Shown piece by piece: positions 43,157-51,476 of a DNA stretch of 64,000 nucleotides (its first letter is position 1; each line of letters starts with the position of its first letter). This DNA is from JAIBJN01 sp963811635. GTDB lineage: Bacteria > Actinomycetota > Thermoleophilia > Gaiellales > Gaiellaceae. The notes beneath the pieces were generated by a model. That model worked only from the letters and a program-made list of their open reading frames with translations, made no database searches and was not told the DNA's origin. The DNA lies in assembly GCA_963811635.1 (NCBI GenBank), contig CAWESB010000002.1, forward strand, positions 1 through 64,000, in the 5' to 3' direction. A program made the position numbers and the translations under genes.

Positions 43157-44275
43157 TCAGGCGTGATCTACGGGCTGTGGTCCGTACTGGGGATCGTCGC
43201 CCTCGTGGCCATCGTCGTCACGCTCTTCAGCGTCTTCCGCAACCCGCACATCTCGTGGGGCGAGAAGGCCGTCTGGGTCTTCGCGACGATCTTCTTCCCG
43301 CTCCTCGGCTCGCTCGTCTACTTCACCGTCCGCCGCGGCTGGTGAGCGGCGGGCGCGCGAGACGAGCACCCCGCCGCCGAGGAGCGCCGCCTCGACCAGG
43401 GTGATCGCCAGGCGGTTGAGCACGGTCGCCCCGAGGGCGGCGCTCGCGGGCACCACGACGACCAGGAGGCCGTACATCGAGGCTTCGCGGACGCCAAGTC
43501 CCGACGGGGCGAAGACCGTGAGCACGGCGACGATGGCGCCGACCGCGGCCGCACCCCCGAGATAGGGGATGGTCGCGACGCCGGGGTCGGCGTCCAGGGA
43601 GCGAAGAAGCAGGTAGAGCGCGGTGCCGCCCACGAGCCAGGTGAGCGCGTAGTAGCCGAGCAGCGCGGTGAGGACCCGGTACGGGAGGCGGGGTGGCTCG
43701 GGCGCCCCGAAGCGCCGGAAAACCACGCGCGCCAGCGCGGTGAAGACCCGCGGGTGCAGCAGGACAACGGTCACGGCTCCGAACGCGAACAGCGGCACGA
43801 GCGGCGCCTCGACCGCGTCGACCGCGGAGAGCCCGACCGTGAAGACGAGTATGCCGGAGACCGCGGAGAGCCCCGCCTCGAGCAGGATCGAGCTGACCAC
43901 GAAGGACGTGTCGTCGACGCCCCCGGCGCGCCGCAGCCAGACGATCCGCGCGAGCGGCGTCCAGACGCCGCCGGGGACGTACTTCGCCAGCATCGAAGCC
44001 ATCTCGGCCTGGAGCGCGATCCCGTACGGGACGCGGATGTGGAAGGCCGCGAGCAGCCACCACCAGCCGACCGCAAAGAGCAGGTAGTAGGCGCCCAGAA
44101 CGGCGAGCGCGGCCGCGAGGTAGAGCGGATCAGCGTCGGCTAGGCGCGGAAGCGCGTCCGCCCACACGTCGCGAAGGACGTAGCCGAAGAAAACGAGGAA
44201 GACGGCGACGACGGCGAGCTGCAGCCCGACGAGCACGCGCCGGCGGCGAAGGAACGCAGGAAGCCGGCTCGCCAC
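43157..44275 (-). CDS. YbhN/LPG-synthase-type transmembrane protein, odd 3' end
   Basis: A second YbhN-type protein. Residues 1-315 are a good eight-helix match: MLAKYVPGGVWTPLARIVWL holds the conserved KYxPGGxW motif, and FAPSGLGVREASMYGLLVVV the late PxGLGVRE motif. After VLVSRARRSPAAADGEVDER the frame continues 60 residues of Asp/Glu/Arg-rich sequence down to 43157. This stretch is antisense to the small gene at 43163-43345 over its whole length. I think the real gene ends near 43320 (a stop lies there in the neighbouring frame) and a one-base indel hides it. The 3' boundary given here is only the visible frame. Confidence 0.72.
   Translation of the reverse strand: MASRLPAFLRRRRVLVGLQLAVVAVFLVFFGYVLRDVWADALPRLADADPLYLAAALAVLGAYYLLFAVGWWWLLAAFHIRVPYGIALQAEMASMLAKYVPGGVWTPLARIVWLRRAGGVDDTSFVVSSILLEAGLSAVSGILVFTVGLSAVDAVEAPLVPLFAFGAVTVVLLHPRVFTALARVVFRRFGAPEPPRLPYRVLTALLGYYALTWLVGGTALYLLLRSLDADPGVATIPYLGGAAAVGAIVAVLTVFAPSGLGVREASMYGLLVVVVPASAALGATVLNRLAITLVEAALLGGGVLVSRARRSPAAADGEVDERAEEREEDRREDPDGLLAPRDVRVAEDAEERDDDGHEGDDPQYGPQPVDHA
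43163..43345 (+). CDS. Small PLDc_N-type membrane protein
   Basis: A 60-residue protein with two helices (YGLWSVLGIVALVAIVVTLF; KAVWVFATIFFPLLGSLVYF) ending TVRRGW. The helix-turn pattern with WxxxxxFFPLLGSLxYF is that of PLD-nuclease N-terminal (PLDc_N) proteins, which are widespread in actinobacteria with no fixed role. The GTG start has CGGAGG 6 nt upstream. It lies 28 nt after the YbhN gene on the same strand and is wholly overlapped by the visible frame of the minus-strand gene. Confidence 0.72.
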   Translation: MIYGLWSVLGIVALVAIVVTLFSVFRNPHISWGEKAVWVFATIFFPLLGSLVYFTVRRGW

Positions 44276-44297
44276 TGCTTCCGAGTCTAGGCCGTCA

Positions 44298-45311
44298 ATG
44301 GCGAACGGCGGGCTTGAGACCCGCCCGGATCGAGGTCAGCGCTGCTACTCGTGCCAGCCCCACTTCGGCGGCACCTTCTTCCATCTGGGTCAGGACTCTC
44401 GCGCCACCAGCTCCGTTAGGCTGCCCGCTGAGCGCGTTGTGTCGCGCACCTCGGAGTCCACGCCGTCCGACGCCGATTTGCCGCTCGTTCCAGTCACCCA
44501 CCAATCCTGGCTGTTCAGCCCGCCGCTCGAGCTACCGCTCCAGCCGCGCCTCGAGAACGGGCGCTTCGACTCGCTCCGGCGCAGGCCGCTCGCCGGCAGG
44601 CCCGAATGCAGCACGACCCAGATCATCCTCGCCGACGATCCGGCGAATCCGACGGACCGCGACGTCGCTTTCTTCAACCGCCTGCATCAGGCCGTCGACC
44701 TTGCCTCGGAGGCAGGGAACTGCGTCTTCGCCGCCTACAGCGGGCGCATCGTCAAGGTCGAGGTCCAACCGGGCGGCGACACGGCGAACGTCAGCATCGA
44801 CCATCACCCGCGAGGGCTCGGCTTCGTCACCAACTACAACCACATCGCCGAGGTCCAGGTCGCCGAAGGCGACTTCGTCGGCGCTGGCGAGCCGTTCGCC
44901 CAGGTCTCCGGCGTTCCGGACGACCCGACGCTGCATTTCGAGCTCTGGGCGGTCGTCGATCGCAAGGATCCTGGCAACGACCCGCCGGGCGACAGCGACA
45001 TGGTGCCGATCGACCCGACTCGGGCGCTCTATGCGTGGGAGCGCCGGCTCGTCGACGACGAGCCGCTCGCCGGACCGCAGATCCCGATCGCCGTGGGCGT
45101 CACGCGCATCAACACCATCCACTTCTTCTACGCGAGATTCGAGGCGGAGATCACGCTGCACGTGCCCCTGTACGAGCCGATGACCGAGGACGAGCGGCTC
45201 ATCGTCGAGTTGCTGCGCGAGGCCCACCGTCGGAGCGACGCCCTGGAGCTGTCCCTCCGCCACTCGTCGTTCTGGGGGGTGGACGTGGCGACGCAGGCAC
45301 AGCTGGCGTAG
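44298..45311 (+). CDS. M23 (LytM-like) peptidase-domain protein
   Basis: The C-terminal 200 residues contain a lysostaphin/LytM-type beta fold: FNRLHQAVDLASEAGNCVFA, AYSGRIVKVEV, GFVTNYNHIAEVQVAEGDFV, GAGEPFAQVSG and PTLHFELWAVVDRK, where HxH-type zinc ligands normally sit (here LHFELW keeps one His). The HxxxD start of the motif is replaced by HQAVDLA, which keeps His and Asp. It could be an active or degenerate metal peptidase or a carbohydrate-binding relative. The start is doubtful: ATG 44298 gives 337 aa with an odd N-terminus, while GTG 44439 gives 290 aa. No signal peptide is seen. Confidence 0.65.
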   Translation: MANGGLETRPDRGQRCYSCQPHFGGTFFHLGQDSRATSSVRLPAERVVSRTSESTPSDADLPLVPVTHQSWLFSPPLELPLQPRLENGRFDSLRRRPLAGRPECSTTQIILADDPANPTDRDVAFFNRLHQAVDLASEAGNCVFAAYSGRIVKVEVQPGGDTANVSIDHHPRGLGFVTNYNHIAEVQVAEGDFVGAGEPFAQVSGVPDDPTLHFELWAVVDRKDPGNDPPGDSDMVPIDPTRALYAWERRLVDDEPLAGPQIPIAVGVTRINTIHFFYARFEAEITLHVPLYEPMTEDERLIVELLREAHRRSDALELSLRHSSFWGVDVATQAQLA

Positions 45312-45342
45312 CGAGGGGCACGCCGAGCGGGTCGAGGGGCCC

Positions 45343-46122
45343 CTACATGCCCATCGCGTGGTAGCCGGAGTCCACGTAGAGCGCCGTGCCGGTGATGTTC
45401 TTCGCCTCGTCCGAGAGGAGGAAGGCGCCGGCGTCGCCGACGTCTTCAGTGTCGATGTGGCGGTGGAGCGGGGCTCGCTCCTCGACGATCGCCTCCATCG
45501 TCGGGAAGCCTGCGATCGAGCGCGCGGCCAGCGTCCGCACCGGCCCGGCGGAGACGGCGTTCACGCGGATGTTCTTCTGGCCGAGGTCCCAGGCGAGGTA
45601 GCGAACCGACGAGTCGAGTGTCGACTTCGCGACGCCCATGACGTTGTAGTGCGGCACCGCTCGCTCGCCGCCGAGGTAGGTCATGGTCAAGATCGAGCCG
45701 CCACCGGCTGCCTCCATCAGCGGCTCTGCGAGGCGGGCACAGGCGACGAGCGAGTAGGCGGAGACGTCGAGCGCGAGCCAGAAGCGGTCGCGCGGCGTGT
45801 CCGTGAAGCGGCCCTCGAGATCGCGCGCGTCGGCGAACGCGACCGAGTGGACGAGCAGGTCGAGCTTGCCGTCGAACGTCTCGGCAACCTCGCCGAAGAC
45901 GCGCTCGAGGTCCTCGTCGGAGCGGACGTCGCACGGCGTGATCAGCGGCGCCGAGACGGTCTCGGCCAGGTCGCGCACGTTCTTCTCGATGCGCTCGCCC
46001 TGGTACGTGAAGGCGAGCTGGGCGCCGCCCTCAGCCAGCCGCCGAGCGATGCCCCACGCGATCGAGCGCCGATTGGCGACGCCGAGGACGAGGCCCGTCT
46101 TTCCCGCGAAGCGGTCGCTCAC
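45343..46122 (-). CDS. fabI: Enoyl-[acyl-carrier-protein] reductase (NADH)
   Basis: Last step of each fatty-acid elongation cycle, reducing trans-2-enoyl-ACP with NADH. The 259-residue protein has the FabI-type glycine loop VLGVANRRSIAWGIARRLA and TMTYLGGERAVPHYNVMGVA, where Tyr149, Tyr159 and Lys166 match the FabI catalytic set. NAVSAGPVRTLAARSIAGF is the substrate-binding loop. The GTG start at 46122 is only 14 bp from the divergent HDAC-like gene. It is the only fatty-acid synthesis gene here apart from acpS at 55.5 kb. Confidence 0.95.
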   Translation of the reverse strand: MSDRFAGKTGLVLGVANRRSIAWGIARRLAEGGAQLAFTYQGERIEKNVRDLAETVSAPLITPCDVRSDEDLERVFGEVAETFDGKLDLLVHSVAFADARDLEGRFTDTPRDRFWLALDVSAYSLVACARLAEPLMEAAGGGSILTMTYLGGERAVPHYNVMGVAKSTLDSSVRYLAWDLGQKNIRVNAVSAGPVRTLAARSIAGFPTMEAIVEERAPLHRHIDTEDVGDAGAFLLSDEAKNITGTALYVDSGYHAMGM

Positions 46123-46136
46123 AGCCGGGGGAGTCT

Positions 46137-47039
46137 ATGTTGGCGGCGGGCATGGAGGCGTTCGCACACGACGTCTACACGTACCCGCTGCCGCCGGGTC
46201 ACCGCTTCCCGCTGGGCAAGTATCGGCTCGTGCGGGAGGGCGCCGACGCGGCACCGGAGATCGAGGTCGCGGACGCGCGCCCGGCAACGGACGAGGAGCT
46301 CGCGCTCGCCCACGTCGACGACTACCTCGACCGAGTCGGCCGCGGCGGATTGTCGCGAAGGGAGGAGCTCGCGCTCGGGCTTCCCTGGTCGCCGGCGCTC
46401 GTCGAGCGGGCGCGGCGCTCCGTCGGCGCCACGCTCCAGGCCGCGGAGGCGGCGCTCGCCGACGGCGTCGCCGCCAACGTCGGCGGCGGCACGCACCACG
46501 CGTTCCCCGACGGCGGCCGCGGCTTCTGCGTCTTCAACGACGTGGTCGTCGCCGCGCGGGCGCTCCGGCGGGCGGGCCGGGTGGCGCGCGTGCTCGTCGT
46601 CGATCTCGACGTCCACCAGGGCGACGGCACGCACGCGGCGTTCATGGACGATCCCGAGACGTTCACGTTCTCGGTAAACGGCTTCCGGAACTACCCCTTC
46701 AGGCGCGTCCCCGGCGACCTCGAGCTCGAGCTCTCCGACGGCACCGCGGACGACGGCTATCTCGAAGGCCTCGCACGGCTCCTCCCCCAGGCGCTCGCGC
46801 GCTCGCGCCCGGAGGTGTGCTTCTACCTCGCCGGCGCCGACCCGTACGAGCACGACCGGCTCGGGCGACTGGCGCTGACGAAGGACGGCCTCGCGGCGCG
46901 GGACGCGCTGGTGCGCGAGACTCTCGCCCGCGGGGGCGTCCCGGTTTGCGTGACGCTCGCGGGCGGGTACGCCGAACCGATCGAGGACACCGTGGAAATC
47001 AACCTCAACACCCTGCGCCTATTCGCGTCGCCGTCGTAA
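46137..47039 (+). CDS. Histone-deacetylase-family hydrolase
   Basis: A 300-residue class IV-like HDAC-family protein. GGGTHHAFPDGGRGFCVFND holds the His-His charge relay. VVDLDVHQGDGT (155-166) supplies the zinc ligands Asp156/Asp158-type and His160. FYLAGADPYEHDRLGRL supplies the third metal Asp. LAGGYAEPIEDTVEINLNTL closes the fold. Bacterial members remove acetyl groups from polyamines, acetoin-type substrates or protein lysines; which applies is open. ATG 46137 is used; ATG 46152 is possible. The gene overlaps the following SDR by about 19 nt. Confidence 0.88.
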   Translation: MLAAGMEAFAHDVYTYPLPPGHRFPLGKYRLVREGADAAPEIEVADARPATDEELALAHVDDYLDRVGRGGLSRREELALGLPWSPALVERARRSVGATLQAAEAALADGVAANVGGGTHHAFPDGGRGFCVFNDVVVAARALRRAGRVARVLVVDLDVHQGDGTHAAFMDDPETFTFSVNGFRNYPFRRVPGDLELELSDGTADDGYLEGLARLLPQALARSRPEVCFYLAGADPYEHDRLGRLALTKDGLAARDALVRETLARGGVPVCVTLAGGYAEPIEDTVEINLNTLRLFASPS

Positions 47040-47770
47040 CCGGAGGCTCGAGCGGGATCGGCGCCGCCACGGCCAGGCTCCTGACCGAGCGAGGCTGGCG
47101 CTGCGTCCTGCTCGCGCGCGGCGCGGAGCGGCTGGAGCGGGTCGCGTCCGAGCTCGGCGCCGAGGCCGAGGTCTGCGACATCTCCGATCGCGGGCAGGTC
47201 GAGGAGGCGGCCGCCCGCGTGGGCGAACGCCACCGGGCCGTCCACCTGCTCGTCTCCAACGCCGGCATCCCGGGTGGCGGCGGCTTCCTCGGGCTCCCGC
47301 CCGAGCGGATCGAGCAGGTGATCCGCACGAACTACCTCGGCAGCGTCTGGGCGCTGCGTGCGTTCCTGGCCCTGCTCGAGGCCGGCGCGCCGTCGGACGT
47401 CGTCAACGTCGCCTCCGTCGCCGGCGTCTACTCGGTGGGCGGCTCCTCCGGGCCGTACGCCGCCTCGAAGCACGCCCAGCTCGCCTTCTCGCGAGGCGTC
47501 GCGGCCGAGCTCGCGCCGCGCGGGATCCGGGCGCACTCGGTCAACCCCGGCCCCGTCCGGACCGAGGGCTTCCCGCAGGACCGCCTCCGCGGGAAGCCCT
47601 ACGAGCGCCTCGTCCTCCAGCCGGAGCGGGTCGCCGAGGTGATCCTGAAGGCGGTCGAGCGAGGAAAGCCGGAGTCGTTCGTCTTCGGCGCCTATCGCCT
47701 CGCCGGGGTGCTCCAGGCGGCGATTCCGGGGACGCTGGTGCGCCTGCACTCGCGGGCCCGTCGCAGGTAG
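47021..47770 (+). CDS. Short-chain dehydrogenase/reductase
   Basis: A classical SDR of about 249 residues. VAVVTGGSSGIGAATARLL is the NAD(P) loop, LVSNAGIPGG the NAG motif, VNVASVAGVYSVGGSSGPYA then ASKHAQLAFS give the Ser-Tyr-Lys triad, and HSVNPGPVRTEGF the cofactor loop. There is no ATG, GTG or TTG in frame close to the Rossmann start. The most likely initiator is the ATT at 47021, inside the HDAC gene, or an upstream indel has hidden the real start. Substrate unknown. Coupled to the HDAC-like gene by overlap. Confidence 0.85.
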   Translation: MRVAVVTGGSSGIGAATARLLTERGWRCVLLARGAERLERVASELGAEAEVCDISDRGQVEEAAARVGERHRAVHLLVSNAGIPGGGGFLGLPPERIEQVIRTNYLGSVWALRAFLALLEAGAPSDVVNVASVAGVYSVGGSSGPYAASKHAQLAFSRGVAAELAPRGIRAHSVNPGPVRTEGFPQDRLRGKPYERLVLQPERVAEVILKAVERGKPESFVFGAYRLAGVLQAAIPGTLVRLHSRARRR

Positions 47771-47775
47771 CGCGG

Positions 47776-48480
47776 TCAGCGGGCGAGCCGGAGCGCGAGC
47801 CCGGCGACGGCCGCGCCCGCGACCGCGTCGAGGACGTAGTGGTTCGCGGTCGCGAAGACGACCGCCGCGACGAGCGGCGGATAGGCGGGGGCCAGGGCGC
47901 GGAGGGTTGCGCTCTCGCTCGCCTCGGCGATGCCGGCGGCGGTCACGACCGCGTAGGCCACGTGGATGCTCGGCATGGCCGCGAGCGGGTCGTAGAGCTG
48001 GGCGACCACGCCGGCGTCGAGGTCGAAGCCGCTCACGTCGGCGATCGTGTCGACGAAGTGGTCGAGCGAGCGAGGCGGCGCGCAGGGGAAGAGGAAGAAG
48101 ATCGGCTGGGCGCCGAGCGTCGTCAGCACGGCCGCCCGCCGGAAGCGGTGGAACTCCGGGTGGCGGCGCGCGTAGAGGCGCATCAGCCAGCCGGTCGTCA
48201 GGGCCGCGTTGGAGACGACGTAGGCGACGTTGAGGACGCCGAGCAGCCGGCGGTGCGGGAGCAGGAGCTCCTGGAGCTTCGGCTCGACGTGGATCCCAAG
48301 GCGCCGCTCGAGGGCGACGACCCGCTCTGCGTTCCTCGCCGCCTGCAGACGGCCCGCCTCGCCGCGTTTGCGACGGCTCGCGAGCAGGTAGAGGGCATAC
48401 ACGCCGAGGCCGATCGCGACCTCGCGCCGGCCGGAGAACCGCCGTCCTTGCCTCGTCCGCCGTCCCACTCCAGCGCGCAT
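47776..48480 (-). CDS. PAP2-superfamily membrane phosphatase/phosphotransferase
   Basis: A 234-residue membrane protein of the inositol-phosphotransferase (Aur1/Ipt1-like) PAP2_3 type. PLAAMPSIHVAYAVVTAAG holds the PSxH motif, and VVFATANHYVLDAVAGAAVA holds the NHYxxD/G motif, whose His would take the phosphate. NAERVVALERRLGIHVEP is the family's conserved N-terminal block. It probably works on a lipid phosphate at the outer leaflet. The ATG at 48480 is chosen; 13 bp separate it from the divergent YbhN gene. Confidence 0.85.
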   Translation of the reverse strand: MRAGVGRRTRQGRRFSGRREVAIGLGVYALYLLASRRKRGEAGRLQAARNAERVVALERRLGIHVEPKLQELLLPHRRLLGVLNVAYVVSNAALTTGWLMRLYARRHPEFHRFRRAAVLTTLGAQPIFFLFPCAPPRSLDHFVDTIADVSGFDLDAGVVAQLYDPLAAMPSIHVAYAVVTAAGIAEASESATLRALAPAYPPLVAAVVFATANHYVLDAVAGAAVAGLALRLAR

Positions 48481-48493
48481 ACTTAACTGCCAC

Positions 48494-49498
48494 ATGCGCA
48501 AGTGGCGCCGGAACCTCGTCCGCATCGGCATCGGCACGGCCGCAACAGGCGCGTTCCTGTGGCTGTTCCTCCGTGAGGTCGACCTCCAGGAAGCGTGGCG
48601 GGAGATCACGTCCCTCCCCGGCTGGACGATGCTCGTGGCGCTCGGGCTCGTCGTCGCGAACGTCCTGATCATGGCCGTCCGCTGGGGCTACCTCCTCCAG
48701 GGCGCGGGCTACCGGATCGGGCTCTGGAAGCTCTTCTCGACGGTGGCGGTGGGCCGCGGCGCCAACAACATCCTCCCGGCGCGCGGCGGCGACCTCCTGC
48801 GTATCGAGGCCCTGCGCGAGCGGGAGGTGCCGGTCTTCGTGACCGCGGGGACGCTCTTCGCCGAGCGGCTGCTCGACGGCGTCATCCTCTCGTCCTGGAT
48901 CCTCTTCGGCGCGCTCGCGATCGGCCAGGGCGGGCCGATGCTCCTGACCGGGATCGCGCTCTCGTCCGGCGCAGCCCTCGGGGTCGCGCTCGTCGCGCTG
49001 GCGGCGCGGGACCCCGACCGGGCCGAGCGCTTCGCCTGGCGCGCGACGCGGCGGCTGCCCCCGCGCTGGCACACGCGCTTCACCCGCTCGGCCGCGCACT
49101 TCGTCGACGGGCTCGGCGCCTTCCGGGGCCGCAAGCGGCTCGTCGCCATCTTCGGGACGTCCGCGGGGATGTGGCTGGCGGACGTCGCCATGTACTGGGT
49201 CGTCGGGGAGTACGCCTTCGAGCTGAACCTCCCGGTCGGCGCCTACTTCCTGCTCGAGGGCATCGGCAACCTCGCGCTCGCCGTCCCCGCGACAGCGGCC
49301 GGGATCGGGACGTTCGACTACCTGACGCTCCTCGCCGCCAAGGGCATCGAGGTCAACCCAGACAAGGCGACGGCGTACGTCCTCACCATGCACGCGCTCG
49401 CGGTCATCCCGGTCACGCTCATGGGCGCGATTCTCGTCAGCCCCGCCTTCCCGCGACTGCTCGGTCGGCGTCGCGAGCCGGCGCAGGAATCCGGCTAG
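48494..49498 (+). CDS. YbhN/LPG-synthase-type transmembrane protein (UPF0104)
   Basis: A 334-residue, eight-helix protein and the third YbhN-like member in the window. STVAVGRGANNILPARGGDL LRIE-type sequence carries the conserved NxxxPxxxGxxxR motif, and VPATAAGIGTFDYLTLLAAK the late PGGxGxxE-like motif. It is divergent from the PAP2 gene and converges on the PlsC-like gene with a 4-bp overlap, a local cluster of membrane-lipid genes. A polyprenyl-phosphate or phospholipid transport role is plausible. Confidence 0.82.
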   Translation: MRKWRRNLVRIGIGTAATGAFLWLFLREVDLQEAWREITSLPGWTMLVALGLVVANVLIMAVRWGYLLQGAGYRIGLWKLFSTVAVGRGANNILPARGGDLLRIEALREREVPVFVTAGTLFAERLLDGVILSSWILFGALAIGQGGPMLLTGIALSSGAALGVALVALAARDPDRAERFAWRATRRLPPRWHTRFTRSAAHFVDGLGAFRGRKRLVAIFGTSAGMWLADVAMYWVVGEYAFELNLPVGAYFLLEGIGNLALAVPATAAGIGTFDYLTLLAAKGIEVNPDKATAYVLTMHALAVIPVTLMGAILVSPAFPRLLGRRREPAQESG

Positions 49499-50613
49499 CT
49501 TCGCGCGCTCGCGTACTCGCGGGCGAGCACCGGCAGCTCCGCCGCCTTGCGCGGGGCGATCGCGAGCGCCTCGGCAAGCCTGCGCCTCCGCCCCGCCGAC
49601 GTCCTCACGTCGGGCTCCACGGGCCTGCCCTCCTCACGTGCCAGCGCGACCGCGTCGGCCAGGTCGCGCTCGAGCGCGACCGGGTCCGCCTCCGCGCCGG
49701 CCTCGAGCTTCGTGGACACGAACTGACCGCACGTGAGCGGCATCGTCAGGCGCAGAAGCGCGAGCAGGGCGCCCTCGACGTCGTCCTTCGGCGGCTCGAC
49801 GGGATCGCCGAGCGCGAGGTGCACCCGCGGCCGGCCGCGGACGAGCGGATCGTAGGCGATCGCCAGGGGACGGATCGCAGTCGGCCGGCCGCGGCGCACG
49901 AGGGCGCCGATCCCGGGACGGATCGGGCCGATCTCTCCGTCCGGCGACGGCCTTCCCTCGGGGAAGACAACGAGGACGTTCCCGTCCCGGGCGATCTGGA
50001 CGAGGGTGCGGAAATCGCCGGCGGCCTGGGCGGCCCGGCCGGCCCAGAAGTCCTCGAGGCCGCCGCCGTCCCCGGGCGAGATCGGCTGCCAGAGAAGGTC
50101 GGCGTACTCGCCGCGGAGCACGTCCTCGGCCCGCGCAGGACGGGGAAGACCGCAGCGCGCGGCGCGCTCCCGCAGGTCGGACACCCGCCCCTCCGCCAGT
50201 AGGTCGTCGAGCGCCGCGCCGCGTCTGGCGGCAAGCACCTCCCCGACGCGCGCGACCGTGGCGCTGCGAATCGGGAAGACGTTGACGGCGGGGAGCCAGC
50301 GCGCGACCCCGACCTTGTAGAGCACCCGCCGAGCCCGCAGCGGGAGCTCGGGCGGGAACCCGGCGAAGAACCCCGGCAGGAACATGTCGTCCCGCGCGGC
50401 GAAGTGGAGGCGCCCCGTCTTCCGGCGCGTGCCGCCCATCGCGAAGTAGAGCGGCGGGCAGATGACGGGCACGTCGGTCTCGCGTCGGTGCGTGACCGCC
50501 ACCAGCGTGCCGGGGGCCGGCTCGAAGCGCTCGCGGTCGAGCACGTCCACGCGAAAGGCCGCATTCGAATAGGCCCACATGCCGTGCCCCACGGCGTCGT
50601 AGAGATCGAGCAC
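49495..50613 (-). CDS. PlsC-like glycerolphosphate acyltransferase family protein
   Basis: A 372-residue acyltransferase-fold protein. THRRETD (41-47) is the HX4D catalytic motif. VVFPEGRPSPDGEIGPIRPG is the EGxxS-like substrate motif, with Arg-Pro in place of the common Thr/Ser-Arg. RPTAIRPLAIAYDP fits the late PVxI-type block. It is longer than typical PlsC (about 240 aa), with an insert at about 125-190 and a basic C-tail. The GTG start at 50613 has AAGGA 8 nt upstream. It probably acylates a lysophospholipid or related acceptor at the membrane. Confidence 0.78.
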   Translation of the reverse strand: MLDLYDAVGHGMWAYSNAAFRVDVLDRERFEPAPGTLVAVTHRRETDVPVICPPLYFAMGGTRRKTGRLHFAARDDMFLPGFFAGFPPELPLRARRVLYKVGVARWLPAVNVFPIRSATVARVGEVLAARRGAALDDLLAEGRVSDLRERAARCGLPRPARAEDVLRGEYADLLWQPISPGDGGGLEDFWAGRAAQAAGDFRTLVQIARDGNVLVVFPEGRPSPDGEIGPIRPGIGALVRRGRPTAIRPLAIAYDPLVRGRPRVHLALGDPVEPPKDDVEGALLALLRLTMPLTCGQFVSTKLEAGAEADPVALERDLADAVALAREEGRPVEPDVRTSAGRRRRLAEALAIAPRKAAELPVLAREYASARS

Positions 50614-50957
50614 GTCTATATCCTTGCGGTAGATCTTTTTGGCTTAACCATGCGCGTTTGCACCCCCGATGCTAACGCCATGCTAACGGGCGAGTAGCGC
50701 CGCCACGCGGTCCGCTGCCACTAGTCGCTCTGCGGGAGTAGATGCGCGCACGTGGACAGCAACGGTGTTGGGTCGCTTGACCACCCCTATCTAATTGGTA
50801 CCAAATGTGACAAGCTGGCCTCGGTGGCGGGTATCCGAAGCGAACGTGGCCGCAACGTTTTCTTTTGGTACCGCGCCACCTAATTCGCGCCTGCAAATAC
50901 AACACTCGCCGTGATCACCCGTCACGGCCCGTCACAAGCCTGATAGAACCTTGCGCC
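50614..50957. other. Intergenic region with short repeats, no gene seen
   Basis: A 344-bp divergent gap of lower GC than its surroundings. It contains a direct repeat ATGCTAACG at 50669-50677 and 50680-50688 (11-bp period), a 10-bp palindrome TTGGTACCAA at 50795-50804 and a related TTGGTACC at 50865-50872 (70 bp apart). These fit a control region for the PlsC-like and thioredoxin-like genes. I see no tRNA or open small gene. Confidence 0.5.
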
Positions 50958-51476
50958 ATGGCGGCGCTGCGGCTCGGAGACCGGGCTCCGGGGTTCAGCC
51001 TCCCGGGCATCGACGGCCGGGAGCACAGCCTCTCGGAGTACGAGGGGAAGCCGGTGACTGTCGTCTTCTCGTGCTGCCACTGCCCCTACGTGGTCGCCTG
51101 GGAGGACCTGCTCAACGCCGCCGCCCGCGAGGTCGACGGCCGGGCGGGCTTCCTGGTCATCAACGCGAACGCCGGCTACCTCGGGGACGCGCCGGAGGAC
51201 ATGAGACGGCGGGCCGACGAGAAGGGCTTCGTCTTCCCGTTCCTCTACGACGAGACGCAGGAGACCGCGAGCGCCTACGGCGCGGCCCGGACGCCCGAGG
51301 TCTTCGTCTTCGACGCCGAGCACCGGCTCGCCTACCACGGCGCGCCGGACTCGAACCACCAGGACCCCGAGGGCGCCGAGCCGTACCTCCGCCCCGCGCT
51401 CGCGGCCGTCCTCGCCGGGGACCGGCCGGCGGTGCAGGAGACCCCGCCGGTCGGCTGCACGATCAAGTGGCGCTAG
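50958..51476 (+). CDS. Thioredoxin-fold AhpC/TSA-family protein
   Basis: A 172-residue thioredoxin-like protein. It starts RLGDRAPGFSLPGIDGREHS, as in AhpC/TSA proteins. VTVVFSCCHCPYVVAWED has a Cys-Cys-His-Cys-Pro cluster in place of the usual CxxC or PxxxTxxC. YGAARTPEVFVFDAEHRLAY carries the cis-Pro. HQDPEGAEPYLRPALAAVLA and a late PPVGCTIKWR follow. The pattern matches a widespread family of thioredoxin-family proteins thought to act as reductases or peroxidases. The ATG at 50958 is the first near the fold. It converges with the cca gene with a 4-bp overlap. Confidence 0.85.
   Translation: MAALRLGDRAPGFSLPGIDGREHSLSEYEGKPVTVVFSCCHCPYVVAWEDLLNAAAREVDGRAGFLVINANAGYLGDAPEDMRRRADEKGFVFPFLYDETQETASAYGAARTPEVFVFDAEHRLAYHGAPDSNHQDPEGAEPYLRPALAAVLAGDRPAVQETPPVGCTIKWR

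Noticed and set aside
44295..44504. A 69-codon minus-strand frame at the start of the M23-like gene
   Set aside because: No Shine-Dalgarno, no motif, and it overlaps the better-supported plus-strand gene.
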